Below, piece after piece: positions 17,538-27,096 of a stretch of DNA of 64,000 nucleotides. The notes under the pieces are model-generated. The model had not been told where the DNA came from. It searched no databases and saw nothing but the letters and a program-made list of their open reading frames with translations. A program made the position numbers and the translations under genes. Origin of the DNA: Microbulbifer sp. MKSA007 (GTDB taxonomy: Bacteria > Pseudomonadota > Gammaproteobacteria > Pseudomonadales > Cellvibrionaceae); assembly GCA_032615215.1 (NCBI GenBank), contig CP128433.1, positions 4,572,501-4,636,500 of the forward strand. Reading direction: 5' to 3'. Position 1 is the stretch's first letter. Each line of letters opens with the position of its first letter.

Positions 17538-18446
17538 GTGAGTTCCGCAAACCTGCCAGAGGAGCTGAAAGCCTTTCTACAGGCCTCCTCCACACGCGTC
17601 GAAAGCCGAATCCAGCAGGCGCTCAACACCCCGATCGACGGCTCAGAAAAGCTGTTCGAAGCAATGCGCTATGCCGCACTGGGCCCCGGCAAACGCCTGC
17701 GCCCCGCTCTCGTCTACGCCTGTGCCCAGGTTTTTCGGGGTGTCGATTTTGACCTGGCCTATTGCGATAGCACAGCGGCGGCCCTGGAGTGCATTCACGC
17801 CTACTCCCTGGTCCACGACGACCTGCCGGCAATGGATGACGACGACCTTCGTCGAGGTCGCCCCACCTGTCATATCGCCTATGACGAAGCCACAGCCATT
17901 CTCGCCGGCGACGCACTGCAAACCCAGGCTTTCGAGTTGCTTCTCGCAGAACCGCTCGCGCCTCAATTGCAGTTACAACTTATGCGTGAGCTCGCCACTG
18001 CGGCGGGGGCCCGAGGTATGGTCGCCGGCCAGGCTATCGACCTGGACTCCGTTGACCAAACCCTGACCCTGGATCAGCTGGAGCCCATGCACCGCCTGAA
18101 GACCGGGGCTCTGATTTGTGCCAGCGCACGTATGGGCGCACTGCTGGGGGGTGCCAGCGAGAGGGAGCTGGAGATTATTACCGGCTACGCCCAAGCTATT
18201 GGACTGGCATTCCAAGTTCAGGACGATATTCTCGATATCACTGCTGAAACTGCGGTTCTGGGCAAAACCCAGGGCGCCGATGCCCTGCGCAACAAACCCA
18301 CTTATGTCTCTCTGCTCGGCGTCGACGGCGCCCGGGACAAGCTGGCAAAACTGCACGCCCAGGCCTCCCAGGCACTGCAAAGTCTCGATGGCGATACCCT
18401 GCTACTGCAGCAGCTCGCAGACTATATCGTGCAGCGCGGACACTAA
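17538..18446 (+). CDS. ispA: Farnesyl diphosphate synthase (short-chain prenyltransferase)
   Basis: Condenses DMAPP/GPP with IPP to farnesyl diphosphate. The first Asp-rich motif is DDLPAMDDDDLRRG and the second DDILD, with GKRLRP near the N-terminus and the KT motif (RLKTGAL) between them. At 302 residues it has normal length. The start is a GTG directly after the xseB stop. It is co-transcribed with xseB and dxs, so precursor and prenyl steps of isoprenoid synthesis are coupled. Confidence 0.95.
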   Translation: MSSANLPEELKAFLQASSTRVESRIQQALNTPIDGSEKLFEAMRYAALGPGKRLRPALVYACAQVFRGVDFDLAYCDSTAAALECIHAYSLVHDDLPAMDDDDLRRGRPTCHIAYDEATAILAGDALQTQAFELLLAEPLAPQLQLQLMRELATAAGARGMVAGQAIDLDSVDQTLTLDQLEPMHRLKTGALICASARMGALLGGASERELEIITGYAQAIGLAFQVQDDILDITAETAVLGKTQGADALRNKPTYVSLLGVDGARDKLAKLHAQASQALQSLDGDTLLLQQLADYIVQRGH

Positions 18447-18541
18447 GTCACAGCCTTGCCTGTGGGGTTTGGGATGCAATATGCCCGCCACGGGCATACA
18501 ATCCCCCTCAATATCACCATCTGTTGCAACTGATACATTTG

Positions 18542-20458
18542 ATGCTCGAAGAAATTCCACGCACACGCCCGCAGACACCGCTACTCGACTCGATCGACGA
18601 CCCGGCGCAGCTGCGCGCCCTCGATGAACGCCAATTGCCGGAACTCGCCAGCCAATTGCGCGAGTACCTGCTGTATTGTGTCGGCCAGACCGGCGGGCAC
18701 TTTGGTGCCGGTCTCGGTGTGGTGGAACTGACCATCGCCCTGCATTACATATTCAATACCCCGGAGGACCGGCTGGTTTGGGATGTGGGCCACCAGACCT
18801 ACCCCCATAAAATCCTCACCGGTCGCCGCGAACAGATGCTGTCCATGCGCCAGCAAGGGGGCCTGTCCGGCTTCCCCAAGCGCAGTGAGAGCCCCTACGA
18901 TACCTTTGGAGTCGGCCACTCCAGCACTTCGATCAGCGCCGCCCTGGGTATGGCCCTGGGCTCCCCTGACGATCGCAAGGTAGTGGCGGTGATTGGTGAT
19001 GGCGCCATGACGGCGGGAATGGCTTTCGAAGCCCTGAACCACGCCTCCCATACCGGCAAGGACATGTTGGTTGTTCTCAATGACAACAGTATGTCTATCT
19101 CAAAAAATGTCGGCGGCCTGGCTACCTATTTCGCCAAAATCCTGGCCAGTAAAACCTACCTGAATATGCGCGAGGGCAGCCGTAAGATACTGTCTGCCAT
19201 CCCCAAAGCCTGGCAATTGGCGCGACGCACCGAAGAGCATGTCAAAGGTATGATCACGCCGGGTACCCTGTTCGAAGAACTGGGTTTTAACTACGTGGGC
19301 CCCCTGGATGGCCACAACATGCACGACCTGGTCCACACCCTGCGCAACTTGCGCAGCCAGCCGGGCCCGCAACTCCTGCATATTGCCACCATCAAGGGCA
19401 AAGGCTTCGGCCCCGCTGAAGAAGATCCGGTGGGCTACCACGCGCTGAACAAGCTGGAGCCGGAAGCCAAGGTGCAAGTAGCCATACCCGGCAAGAAGAA
19501 ACTGCCCAAGTACCAGGATATTTTTGGCCAGTGGCTGTGCGATGCCGCAGAGCAGGACGAGCGCCTGGTCGCTATTACCCCGGCCATGTGTGAGGGCTCC
19601 GGTATGGTGGAGTTCTCCAAGCGCTTCCCGGACCGCTTCCACGACGTAGCCATTGCCGAACAGCACGCCGTCACTCTCGCTGCGGGCCTCGCCTGTGAAG
19701 ACCAGAAGCCGGTAGTTGCTATTTATTCGACATTTTTACAGCGCGGCTACGACCAAATGGTGCACGATGTGGCAATCCAAAACCTGGATGTCACTTTCGC
19801 CATCGACCGCGCCGGCCTGGTTGGGGAAGACGGCCCCACGCACGCGGGTAGTTTTGACCTCACATTTATGCGCTGCCTGCCCTACCTGGCTATCGCCGCG
19901 CCCAGTGACGAAAACGAATGCCGCCAGCTGCTCTATACCGCCTACAAACACAGCGGCCCCACTGCTGTGCGCTATCCGCGCGGAACTGGTATGGGTACCG
20001 CCATCAACAAGGAAATGACAGAGCTACCGATCGGCAAGGGGCGCCTGTTGCGCCAGGGCAGTGGTGTAGCCATCCTCAGCTTCGGAACCTTACTCGGCCC
20101 CGCTATGGCCGCTGCAGAGCAGCTGGGGGCCTCCGTAGCCGATATGCGCTGGGTAAAACCCCTGGACGAGACACTGATCGATGAACTTGCCGAGAGTCAC
20201 CAACTCTTAGTTACCATCGAAGAGAACACCATTGCTGGTGGTGCTGGCAGTGCCGTACTCGAATACCTTAATAGCACTGCGCGGTCGGTACCGGTGCTGC
20301 AACTGGGGCTTCCAGATCAAATTATTGAGCACGGCAAGCACAAAGACCTGCTGGCGGCCATCGGCCTCAATGCCTCCGGTATTGAGGAACAGATTCGCAG
20401 GCGCTTGCAACTGATCAATCACCAGGAGTTTGGCAGTCGCACAGCGGCAGCCAATTGA
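18542..20458 (+). CDS. dxs: 1-deoxy-D-xylulose-5-phosphate synthase
   Basis: A ThDP enzyme that condenses pyruvate with glyceraldehyde 3-phosphate, the first step of the MEP isoprenoid pathway. Motifs: SGHF-like GGHFGAGLG, WDVGHQTYPHKILTGR, the ThDP/Mg segment GDGAMTAGMAFEALN...NDN, and the catalytic Glu in AIAEQHAVTLAAGLA. The ATG at 18542 is preferred; a TTG six codons earlier is also in frame and neither has a strong ribosome site. Two hairpins precede it (CACAG/CTGTG and ATGCCCG/CGGGCAT). Its cofactor depends on ThiL, whose gene is frameshifted in this assembly. Confidence 0.95.
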   Translation: MLEEIPRTRPQTPLLDSIDDPAQLRALDERQLPELASQLREYLLYCVGQTGGHFGAGLGVVELTIALHYIFNTPEDRLVWDVGHQTYPHKILTGRREQMLSMRQQGGLSGFPKRSESPYDTFGVGHSSTSISAALGMALGSPDDRKVVAVIGDGAMTAGMAFEALNHASHTGKDMLVVLNDNSMSISKNVGGLATYFAKILASKTYLNMREGSRKILSAIPKAWQLARRTEEHVKGMITPGTLFEELGFNYVGPLDGHNMHDLVHTLRNLRSQPGPQLLHIATIKGKGFGPAEEDPVGYHALNKLEPEAKVQVAIPGKKKLPKYQDIFGQWLCDAAEQDERLVAITPAMCEGSGMVEFSKRFPDRFHDVAIAEQHAVTLAAGLACEDQKPVVAIYSTFLQRGYDQMVHDVAIQNLDVTFAIDRAGLVGEDGPTHAGSFDLTFMRCLPYLAIAAPSDENECRQLLYTAYKHSGPTAVRYPRGTGMGTAINKEMTELPIGKGRLLRQGSGVAILSFGTLLGPAMAAAEQLGASVADMRWVKPLDETLIDELAESHQLLVTIEENTIAGGAGSAVLEYLNSTARSVPVLQLGLPDQIIEHGKHKDLLAAIGLNASGIEEQIRRRLQLINHQEFGSRTAAAN

Positions 20459-20598
20459 CCCAGCCCGCCTTTGGCAGCCAGCTAATGCGGCTGGCTGCTC
20501 TTCGAATGCCCGGCAATAAATTGCCGGCAGTGGTAACAAACCACCCATTGACTAAATCCGGCCACTATTGGGGCCACACGTTTTCACTTGAGGGGATT

Positions 20599-22449
20599 AT
20601 GTCGTTTATCAGAAAAGCCCTATTTACATCCCTGGGACTTGTTGTGAGCCTCAATGCCTCAGCGATGGACCAGGACACCTTCCGAAAAGCTTACAAATCC
20701 CTTCCTGAGCGCAGCGCCTCCGAGCGACTCACCGCCCTGCAGGATTTGCGCTATCGCTGGATCATGGAGAGTTATCCCAGCCAGGCAACCTACGAGGGCT
20801 ATCCCGGGCAAAATCATCGCTGGGTGGATAACTCTCTTAAGTCTGTGGAACTGCGTCAAAAGCAGACCAGAATCCTTTTAGGGGCTGCACGTAATATCGA
20901 TCAAAGCGATCTGCCAGCCGAACAACAATTGGATTACCAGCTGCTCTACCAGGACTTGTTGGGAGAAGTGAAAGGCTTCCAGTTCCCGGACCACCTGCAA
21001 CCGCTTACCCATATGAGCGGCATCCAACGCAGTATACCGGAAGTAATCAACAGCATGCCCAAGCGCACTGCAACCGATTATGAGACGATAATCAGCCGTC
21101 TGGAAAGGTTGCCAATCCTGATTGAACAAACCCAGGGGCTGATGCGCCGGGGTCTGCGCAAAGGAGTCACGCCACCACAAATCACCCTGCGCGACCTACC
21201 GCGTCAAATACGCGCACTGGTACCTGCCGCGCCGGAGCACAGCCCATTGCTGACAGCATTTAATCAAATGCCTGAGGCCATTCCAGCAACTAAGCGGAAA
21301 AGCCTGCAGCAACGCGCCTATGCCATTTACAGCAAACAACTGGTACCGGCCTGGCAGGGTATGGCTGAATTTGTTGAGCGCAAATATATTCCCGAGGCCC
21401 AGATAGATACCGCTTTAACCAGCCGCCCTGATGGTCTGCGCTGGTACGCCCATAAAGTGGAAGAGAATACCACCACCGACCTCAGCCCCGAGGAGATCCA
21501 CCGCATTGGGCTTGCGGAAGTGAAGCGAATTCGCGGGGAGATGGATAGAGTTATCCAGAAGACAGGCTTCCAGGGAGACTTCAAAGCATTCACCGAGTTT
21601 CTGCGTACCGACCCGCGCTTTTACCACACCAGCCGGGAGGGGTTACTGCGGGATTACCGCGATATTGCCAAGCGCATTGATGCAGAGCTGCCCGCTCTGT
21701 TCGGCACCTTGCCACGCCTGCCCTATGGCGTGAAACCTATACCCAGTTATTCAGAACAATCCCAAACCACAGCTTATTATCTGCCCGGCTCCAACGAAGC
21801 TGGCCGTGCAGGTATCTTCTTTGCCAATACCTACAACCTGCCCAGCCGCCCAAAATGGGAAATGGAGGCGCTCACAGTGCACGAGGCGATGCCGGGTCAC
21901 CACCTGCAAATTGCCTTGGCACAAGAGCAAACTGATATTCACCCACTGCGCCGTATGGCTCTCTATACCGCATTTGTAGAGGGTTGGGGCCTTTACTCCG
22001 AAAGTCTCGGTTACGACCTGGGCCTGTATAAAAACCCCTACAGCGAATTCGGTGCACTCTCTTACGATATGTGGCGTGCAGTGCGTTTGGTTGTGGACAC
22101 CGGTATGCATCAGCTGGGCTGGAGCCGCGAGGAAGCGATCGAATACTTTATGGAAAACAGCGCCAAACCGCTCCACGATGTGACCGTCGAGATAGACCGC
22201 TACTTAATTTGGCCCGGCCAGGCCCTGGCCTACAAGCTAGGGCAGCTCAAAATTAAAGAGCTGCGCAAAGAGGCGGAGGAAACCCTGGATAGCAATTTCG
22301 ACATTCGCAGTTTCCATGACGCTCTGTTGGGATCTGGAGCACTGCCACTGAATATTCTTGAAGAGCGCATGGACAACTGGCTGGAAAGCCAGGCCTCTGT
22401 ATCTGTTCACATCGACATGCAGCAAGCTGAACAACCCGCCACCAGCTAA
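20599..22449 (+). CDS. DUF885 family secreted protein, metallopeptidase-like
   Basis: A 616-residue protein with a signal peptide (MSFIRKALF... to NASA-MD). It belongs to DUF885, an alpha-helical family with a zincin-like HExxxGHH signature, seen here as HEAMPGHHLQ, with a later conserved Glu in FVEGWGLYSE. The activity of the family is poorly defined; a peptidase is plausible. The ATG at 20599 has AGGGG 5 nt upstream, so the longer open frame from 20455, which would overlap dxs, is rejected. Two perfect hairpins lie between dxs and this gene: GCAGCCAGC/GCTGGCTGC and CCGGCAAT/ATTGCCGG. Confidence 0.85.
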   Translation: MSFIRKALFTSLGLVVSLNASAMDQDTFRKAYKSLPERSASERLTALQDLRYRWIMESYPSQATYEGYPGQNHRWVDNSLKSVELRQKQTRILLGAARNIDQSDLPAEQQLDYQLLYQDLLGEVKGFQFPDHLQPLTHMSGIQRSIPEVINSMPKRTATDYETIISRLERLPILIEQTQGLMRRGLRKGVTPPQITLRDLPRQIRALVPAAPEHSPLLTAFNQMPEAIPATKRKSLQQRAYAIYSKQLVPAWQGMAEFVERKYIPEAQIDTALTSRPDGLRWYAHKVEENTTTDLSPEEIHRIGLAEVKRIRGEMDRVIQKTGFQGDFKAFTEFLRTDPRFYHTSREGLLRDYRDIAKRIDAELPALFGTLPRLPYGVKPIPSYSEQSQTTAYYLPGSNEAGRAGIFFANTYNLPSRPKWEMEALTVHEAMPGHHLQIALAQEQTDIHPLRRMALYTAFVEGWGLYSESLGYDLGLYKNPYSEFGALSYDMWRAVRLVVDTGMHQLGWSREEAIEYFMENSAKPLHDVTVEIDRYLIWPGQALAYKLGQLKIKELRKEAEETLDSNFDIRSFHDALLGSGALPLNILEERMDNWLESQASVSVHIDMQQAEQPATS

Positions 22450-22504
22450 CGATTTTTTGCGGCAGGGATTGCCTGCCCGCCTATTTATTCTCAATTTTCA
22501 CCTA

Positions 22505-22539
22505 CCTTTTGCAATGGAACACTGATCCATTGCAAAAGG
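22505..22539 (+). promoter_or_regulatory. 13-bp perfect inverted repeat covering the tcuA ribosome site
   Basis: CCTTTTGCAATGG and CCATTGCAAAAGG are perfect inverted copies with a 9-nt spacer. The right arm contains the AAAAGGG that would serve as ribosome binding site for the GTG start at 22551. It could be an RNA hairpin that hides the ribosome site, a regulator's operator, or an AT-rich terminator for the preceding gene (followed by GTTTTC). Confidence 0.7.
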
Positions 22540-22550
22540 GTTTTCTATCG

Positions 22551-23939
22551 GTGAACACTCACTACGACCTCGCCGTAATTGGGGGTGGCAATGCCGCTCT
22601 GTGCGCAGCGATAACTGCTGCCGAACTTGGGGCCAAGGTGATTATCCTGGAAACTGCCCCCAAGCCCTATCGAGGCGGCAATTCCCGCCACACCAGGGAT
22701 ATACGCTGTATGCACCGAGGCCCCCTGGGTCCACTGGAAGGTGATTACAGTGAAGACGAGTACTATGAAGACCTGCTAAAAGTTACCGGGGGTAAAACCA
22801 ATGAGCAGTTAGCTCGGCTGGTTATACGCTCATCAGAAAAAGCGCTTCCCTGGATGCAAAAGCACGGCGTTCATTTCCAGCCGCCTCTGTCCGGCACACT
22901 ATCCCTCACGCGCACAAATGCTTTTTTCCTTGGCGGCGGTAAGTCCCTGGTTAACGCCTATTACCGAACTGCAGGCAAATTAGGTGTTGATGTGCTGTAT
23001 CGGGCACACGTTAAGCACCTGCAGCTAGAGGGCAATCATATTACTCGTGTCGACTATGTTTACGAGGGACAGCAATACCAAATTGAACCCAGGTCAGTTG
23101 TAGCAGCCTCCGGCGGATTCGAAGCCAATCTTAAGTGGTTGGAAAAAGCCTGGGGCCCAGCTGCTGAAAATTTCCTGATACGCGGAACACCTTATAACCG
23201 GGGTGTGGTCTTGGAAGATTTACTGGAGCAAGGCGTGCAGTCCGTCGGAGATCCCACCCAGTGCCATGCAGTGGCAATTGATGGGCGAGCGCCGAAGTTT
23301 GATGGGGGCATAGTAACCCGCCTGGATTGTGTCCCCTTTTCCATCGTCGTTAACAAGGAGGCCCAGCGCTTTTATGACGAGGGAGAAGATATTTGGCCCA
23401 AACGCTATGCCATCTGGGGCCGCCTTGTCGCACAACAGCCAGACCAGGTGGCTTTTGCAATTATCGACTCCAAGTCTTTAAAAATGTTTATGCCATCAGC
23501 ATTTCCTCCGACCGAAGCGAACACCTTGGAGGAACTCGCGGAAAAAACCAGTTTACCCTCTGAAAAACTGATCGATACCATAGCAACCTTTAATGCTGCT
23601 TGTGGCAGTAGTGACGCTTTTCACCCCACCGAGCTGGATAGTGTCGCCACTACCGGCCTGACACCAGAAAAAACTAATTGGGCCCGCCCCATCAGCGAGC
23701 CACCATTTTACTGCTATAGCTTACGCACCGGGGTTACCTTCACTTATCTGGCGCTCAAGATTGATGAGAATGCCCAGTGCAGCACTGCCACAGGGCCGGT
23801 AAAAAACTTGTGGGCTGCAGGAGAAACCATGGCCGGGTCAATCCTAAGTCAGGGATATCTGGCTGGGTTGGGTATGATGATCGGCACCGTTTTTGGGCGT
23901 ATTGCTGGCAGGGAAGCCGCTAACTATGCAAATGGATAA
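22551..23939 (+). CDS. tcuA: FAD-dependent tricarballylate dehydrogenase-like protein
   Basis: A flavoprotein of the fumarate reductase/succinate dehydrogenase flavoprotein family, subfamily TcuA. TcuA oxidises tricarballylate to cis-aconitate. The FAD dinucleotide-binding motif is at the N-terminus (DLAVIGGGNAALCAA), followed by the RGGNSRHTRDIRCMH segment typical of TcuA, and a C-terminal GETMAGSILSQGYLAG FAD-contact region. The start is set at the GTG at 22551, with AAAAGGG ahead of it; a TTG at 22509 would fall inside the inverted repeat. It overlaps tcuB. The transporter TcuC and regulator TcuR are not in the window, so the substrate is not certain. Confidence 0.85.
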   Translation: MNTHYDLAVIGGGNAALCAAITAAELGAKVIILETAPKPYRGGNSRHTRDIRCMHRGPLGPLEGDYSEDEYYEDLLKVTGGKTNEQLARLVIRSSEKALPWMQKHGVHFQPPLSGTLSLTRTNAFFLGGGKSLVNAYYRTAGKLGVDVLYRAHVKHLQLEGNHITRVDYVYEGQQYQIEPRSVVAASGGFEANLKWLEKAWGPAAENFLIRGTPYNRGVVLEDLLEQGVQSVGDPTQCHAVAIDGRAPKFDGGIVTRLDCVPFSIVVNKEAQRFYDEGEDIWPKRYAIWGRLVAQQPDQVAFAIIDSKSLKMFMPSAFPPTEANTLEELAEKTSLPSEKLIDTIATFNAACGSSDAFHPTELDSVATTGLTPEKTNWARPISEPPFYCYSLRTGVTFTYLALKIDENAQCSTATGPVKNLWAAGETMAGSILSQGYLAGLGMMIGTVFGRIAGREAANYANG

Positions 23940-24999
23940 TTTGGAAGAGGCACGGCGGCAAGCAGAAATCTGTAATGCCTGTCGCTATTGCGAGGGCTAC
24001 TGCGCCGTTTTTCCAGCACTTCAACTACACCGCTCTTTCTCAGAGGGAACCATCACCCAGTTGGCCAATCTCTGCCACAACTGCCGAGGTTGTTACTATG
24101 CCTGCCAGTATACCGATCCCCACGAATTCAATATTAATATTCCTCAAGTCATGGCCGAAGCGCGACAGAAAAGCTGGGAAACTTTTGCCTGGCCGGGAGG
24201 TATTGCTAGAATGTTCCAAAAACGCGGCAGTCTGATCGCCCTGGCTACTATCATCGGATTTGCCGTTATCTTTTATGTAATAAGAGTATTGAAACCCAGT
24301 GGTGGTGAGGGCTTCTACGCAATTGTTTCTCACGCCACTATGACCAGTATTTTTTTACCGGCCTTTCTTTATCCGCTGTTTAGCCTGGGGATAAGTTTAC
24401 GTCGCTACTGGAGGAAAGTCGACGGGGAAAAAATTACCTGGGGTCAATTTAGAAGTGCATTAATTTCAGCAGGAAAACTTAAGAATCTATCCGGGGGCCA
24501 CGGGGATGGATGTAACTTCGAAGAGGAAGACCGATTCAGCAACCAGCGACGATACGCACACCAAGCTGTTCTATACGGCTTCTTATTGTGCTTTGCAGCT
24601 ACCTGTTCGGGCACAGTAATGTATTACTTTCTGAACATGCCAGGGCCATACTCGATTTTTTCTATACCCAAATTACTTGGTATACCCGGTGGATTACTCA
24701 TATTAGTGGGGTGTAGCAAGCTTATTCAGCTAAAGCTCAAGGCTGATCCAGAACTTGGCTCAGCAAGGGTTTGGAGCGGGGAGATGGGGTTTGTTGGCCT
24801 ACTGTTATTCATCGCACTCAGCGGTCTATTACTTTTTTCCCTCGGGGGGACAGCCGCACTCCCCCTACTATTGGATTTACACTTGGGTGCAGTTCTCGCA
24901 TTTTTTTTACTCACGCCCTACACTAAAATGTCTCATGGTTTTTATCGCATGGCAGCGTTGATTCGGGACGCTCAAATGAAATCCGAAAGCAAAAAGTAA
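23926..24999 (+). CDS. tcuB: TcuB-like membrane iron-sulfur electron-transfer protein
   Basis: Reoxidises the TcuA flavin by passing electrons to the membrane quinone pool. The N-terminus has two cysteine clusters for 4Fe-4S centres: CNACRYCEGYC near residue 14 and CHNCRGCYYAC near residue 48. Several membrane helices with His residues follow (e.g. HATMTSIFLPAFLYPLF), ending with a TPYTKMSHGFYR segment. The start is the ATG at 23926 (GGGAAG upstream); an ATG two codons later is equally possible. It overlaps the end of tcuA by 14 bp and converges with the TonB receptor gene, leaving 12 bp between stops. Confidence 0.85.
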   Translation: MQMDNLEEARRQAEICNACRYCEGYCAVFPALQLHRSFSEGTITQLANLCHNCRGCYYACQYTDPHEFNINIPQVMAEARQKSWETFAWPGGIARMFQKRGSLIALATIIGFAVIFYVIRVLKPSGGEGFYAIVSHATMTSIFLPAFLYPLFSLGISLRRYWRKVDGEKITWGQFRSALISAGKLKNLSGGHGDGCNFEEEDRFSNQRRYAHQAVLYGFLLCFAATCSGTVMYYFLNMPGPYSIFSIPKLLGIPGGLLILVGCSKLIQLKLKADPELGSARVWSGEMGFVGLLLFIALSGLLLFSLGGTAALPLLLDLHLGAVLAFFLLTPYTKMSHGFYRMAALIRDAQMKSESKK

Positions 25000-25011
25000 G
25001 GCCTTATTACA

Positions 25012-27096
25012 CTACCAATCAAAATTGATTCCAAAGTAAATTGAACGAGGCTCTCCAGGGAAATAACGGCTACCACTAAAACTACTGTAATCCGCACGCT
25101 CAGCGTAGGCTTTATCGGTAATATTCAGTATTCGTGTAGAAATTTCATATTGTTTCCACTGCCAGGCCAAATGGAGGTTCAGTAAGTCATGTCCTGGATA
25201 CCGATGAGCATTTTGAGGATCTGTAAAATAGCTACCCTGATGTAACCATTCAAGCTCCGCCGATACCAAAGAATTCGGGGACCAGTGAAGTCGATAACTA
25301 CCAAAGGTCTTTGGTGCAGTATCTACAAGATTTCCATCCAGATCTACACCTTGCAACTCCCTTTGATCTGCATAACGATGTTCTGCATAGCTGGTACTCA
25401 CCTCTAGCCGTAAGCTTTCAGTGAATTCATAATCTACAGCCAACTCAACTCCCCAGTGCCGGGTTTTGCCATTGGACTGGTTAAAATAGTCGACATCACG
25501 AAATATTACACTCTCCTTTTTCATCGTATAAGCCACCCACTCATATGACAATGAGTTGCCGATTTTCCTCAGCCCTATTTCAAAGCTATTAATTTCCTCT
25601 GGATCCAGCTCTGCTACCGTCTGCTCTCGCTGTAATCGATATAACTCTGTCGCTTGGGGTACACGATAACCCTGGGCCAATTGAGTAAAGAGTTGTAGTT
25701 CATTACTTAACCATAATAGCGCTCCCAACTTGGGGGATATATTGTTAAAGCTATCTTTTCGGTCATTTGGCCGGCTAAACCGACAGCCTCCAAAGTCACA
25801 GGGTAATCCATTTTCATCTGTGCGCCCGGGAAGCATTTGATTATCGTAGTCATAGTGTGCAGATTCAATCCTGACTCCACCAGTGATTTCCAATTGATCA
25901 TTAACCTTCCAGGTTGCCGATGCATAGGGGGCGACATTCCAAGCTACGACTTCATAATCGTAGTGCTTTCCCATTGGTATGGTTGCTTGCAGAAATTCAG
26001 AGCCCTCGGTAACACTCTCTTGGGCTTCCAGGAGATATCCTTTACTTAATTCAGTATCAATACCAGTTAGCAGATTTAGCTGCTCATCCAGCTCCAGATA
26101 GTAACTGCTTCTTACCCCAACACTCTCCTGGCCATTTTCCTCCATTGGTTGCCCCGGTAAATAATGCTGCAGAAAACGCATGTCAGTTTTACGGAGGTAA
26201 GGAGCCAAATGTAATTGACTAGTTTGATTCACAGGTATATCAATCAGAGAGTAAAATCTGAGAGAATTGGCATCTCGAAACGCCTCTGGATTAGGGTTGG
26301 TACGACTCAATCGACGATTGCGGTAAACTCCGCCACCCTCGAGGTAACCAGCCGTCTCCTGATTTAAGCTTGTCGCTACTAGACGAGTTCGAACTCTGCT
26401 ATCACCGACCTGGTGGGTATACTGGATGCTAGCCTTTTGCTGGTCCAATCCTGACTGATCCCTATATCCTCCATCAGTCATCAAATACAAATCTGCACTG
26501 ATCACATCACCTTCAATACTGAGGCGACGATCTGCTGATACACCCAGTCGATAGTAATCGTGGGGCCCCGCTTCAGTGTTGAGAGATCCATTCTCTCCTT
26601 CTACAGGATCGCGGCTGATAACATTGATCAATCCATGCATTGCATTAGAGCCATAGAGGGTACCAGCAGGCCCTCTAACCACTTCGACATGCCGAGCTGT
26701 CTCGCTGAAGGATTCAAATAACTCATTGATATTACAAAATCCATTTGCTCTCAATGGAATCCCATCTTCTGCTGTCAACAAACCACCACAGGCTCCTGCA
26801 CCAGTCAGTACTGGAGAACGTAGGGCTGGCAGGTATTCCTGTCCATTCCCTCTTGCTAGGTTTGCTCCAGGTACACTCACCAGGCTTTGTTGAATATGGG
26901 TATTACCACTTTTTCTGAGTACATCATTATCTACAACAGAAATACTCTCCATCCGCTGTGAAATATCCTGTTCATATCTACCCGCAGTCACAACGATAGT
27001 TTCAATCTGAGTTTCACTGCTATGTGAAAAACTGATCGGAAGCAGAGCCAGTGCAATATAACCCAAAGTGATCTTATTTATGATCCTCAAGTCCAC
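25012..27096 (-). CDS. TonB-dependent outer-membrane receptor
   Basis: A 694-residue receptor. It has an N-terminal signal peptide, a TonB box (ETIVVTA), a plug domain with the RGPAGTLYGSNAMHGLINVISR signature, and a beta-barrel ending in an aromatic residue (YFGINFDW). A pair of plug cysteines (GACGG, NGFCN) is notable. It imports large ligands, usually ferric siderophores, across the outer membrane. Its place at the left end of the siderophore island makes it the candidate ferric-siderophore receptor, although no convincing Fur box is seen upstream. The start is a GTG with AATAGGG just before it. Confidence 0.88.
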   Translation of the reverse strand: MDLRIINKITLGYIALALLPISFSHSSETQIETIVVTAGRYEQDISQRMESISVVDNDVLRKSGNTHIQQSLVSVPGANLARGNGQEYLPALRSPVLTGAGACGGLLTAEDGIPLRANGFCNINELFESFSETARHVEVVRGPAGTLYGSNAMHGLINVISRDPVEGENGSLNTEAGPHDYYRLGVSADRRLSIEGDVISADLYLMTDGGYRDQSGLDQQKASIQYTHQVGDSRVRTRLVATSLNQETAGYLEGGGVYRNRRLSRTNPNPEAFRDANSLRFYSLIDIPVNQTSQLHLAPYLRKTDMRFLQHYLPGQPMEENGQESVGVRSSYYLELDEQLNLLTGIDTELSKGYLLEAQESVTEGSEFLQATIPMGKHYDYEVVAWNVAPYASATWKVNDQLEITGGVRIESAHYDYDNQMLPGRTDENGLPCDFGGCRFSRPNDRKDSFNNISPKLGALLWLSNELQLFTQLAQGYRVPQATELYRLQREQTVAELDPEEINSFEIGLRKIGNSLSYEWVAYTMKKESVIFRDVDYFNQSNGKTRHWGVELAVDYEFTESLRLEVSTSYAEHRYADQRELQGVDLDGNLVDTAPKTFGSYRLHWSPNSLVSAELEWLHQGSYFTDPQNAHRYPGHDLLNLHLAWQWKQYEISTRILNITDKAYAERADYSSFSGSRYFPGEPRSIYFGINFDW

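Noticed and set aside
22458..22480. GGCAGG-gattg-CCTGCC hairpin after the DUF885 gene as an intrinsic terminator
   Set aside because: Not followed by a T run on either strand; the 22505-22539 dyad is the stronger structure.
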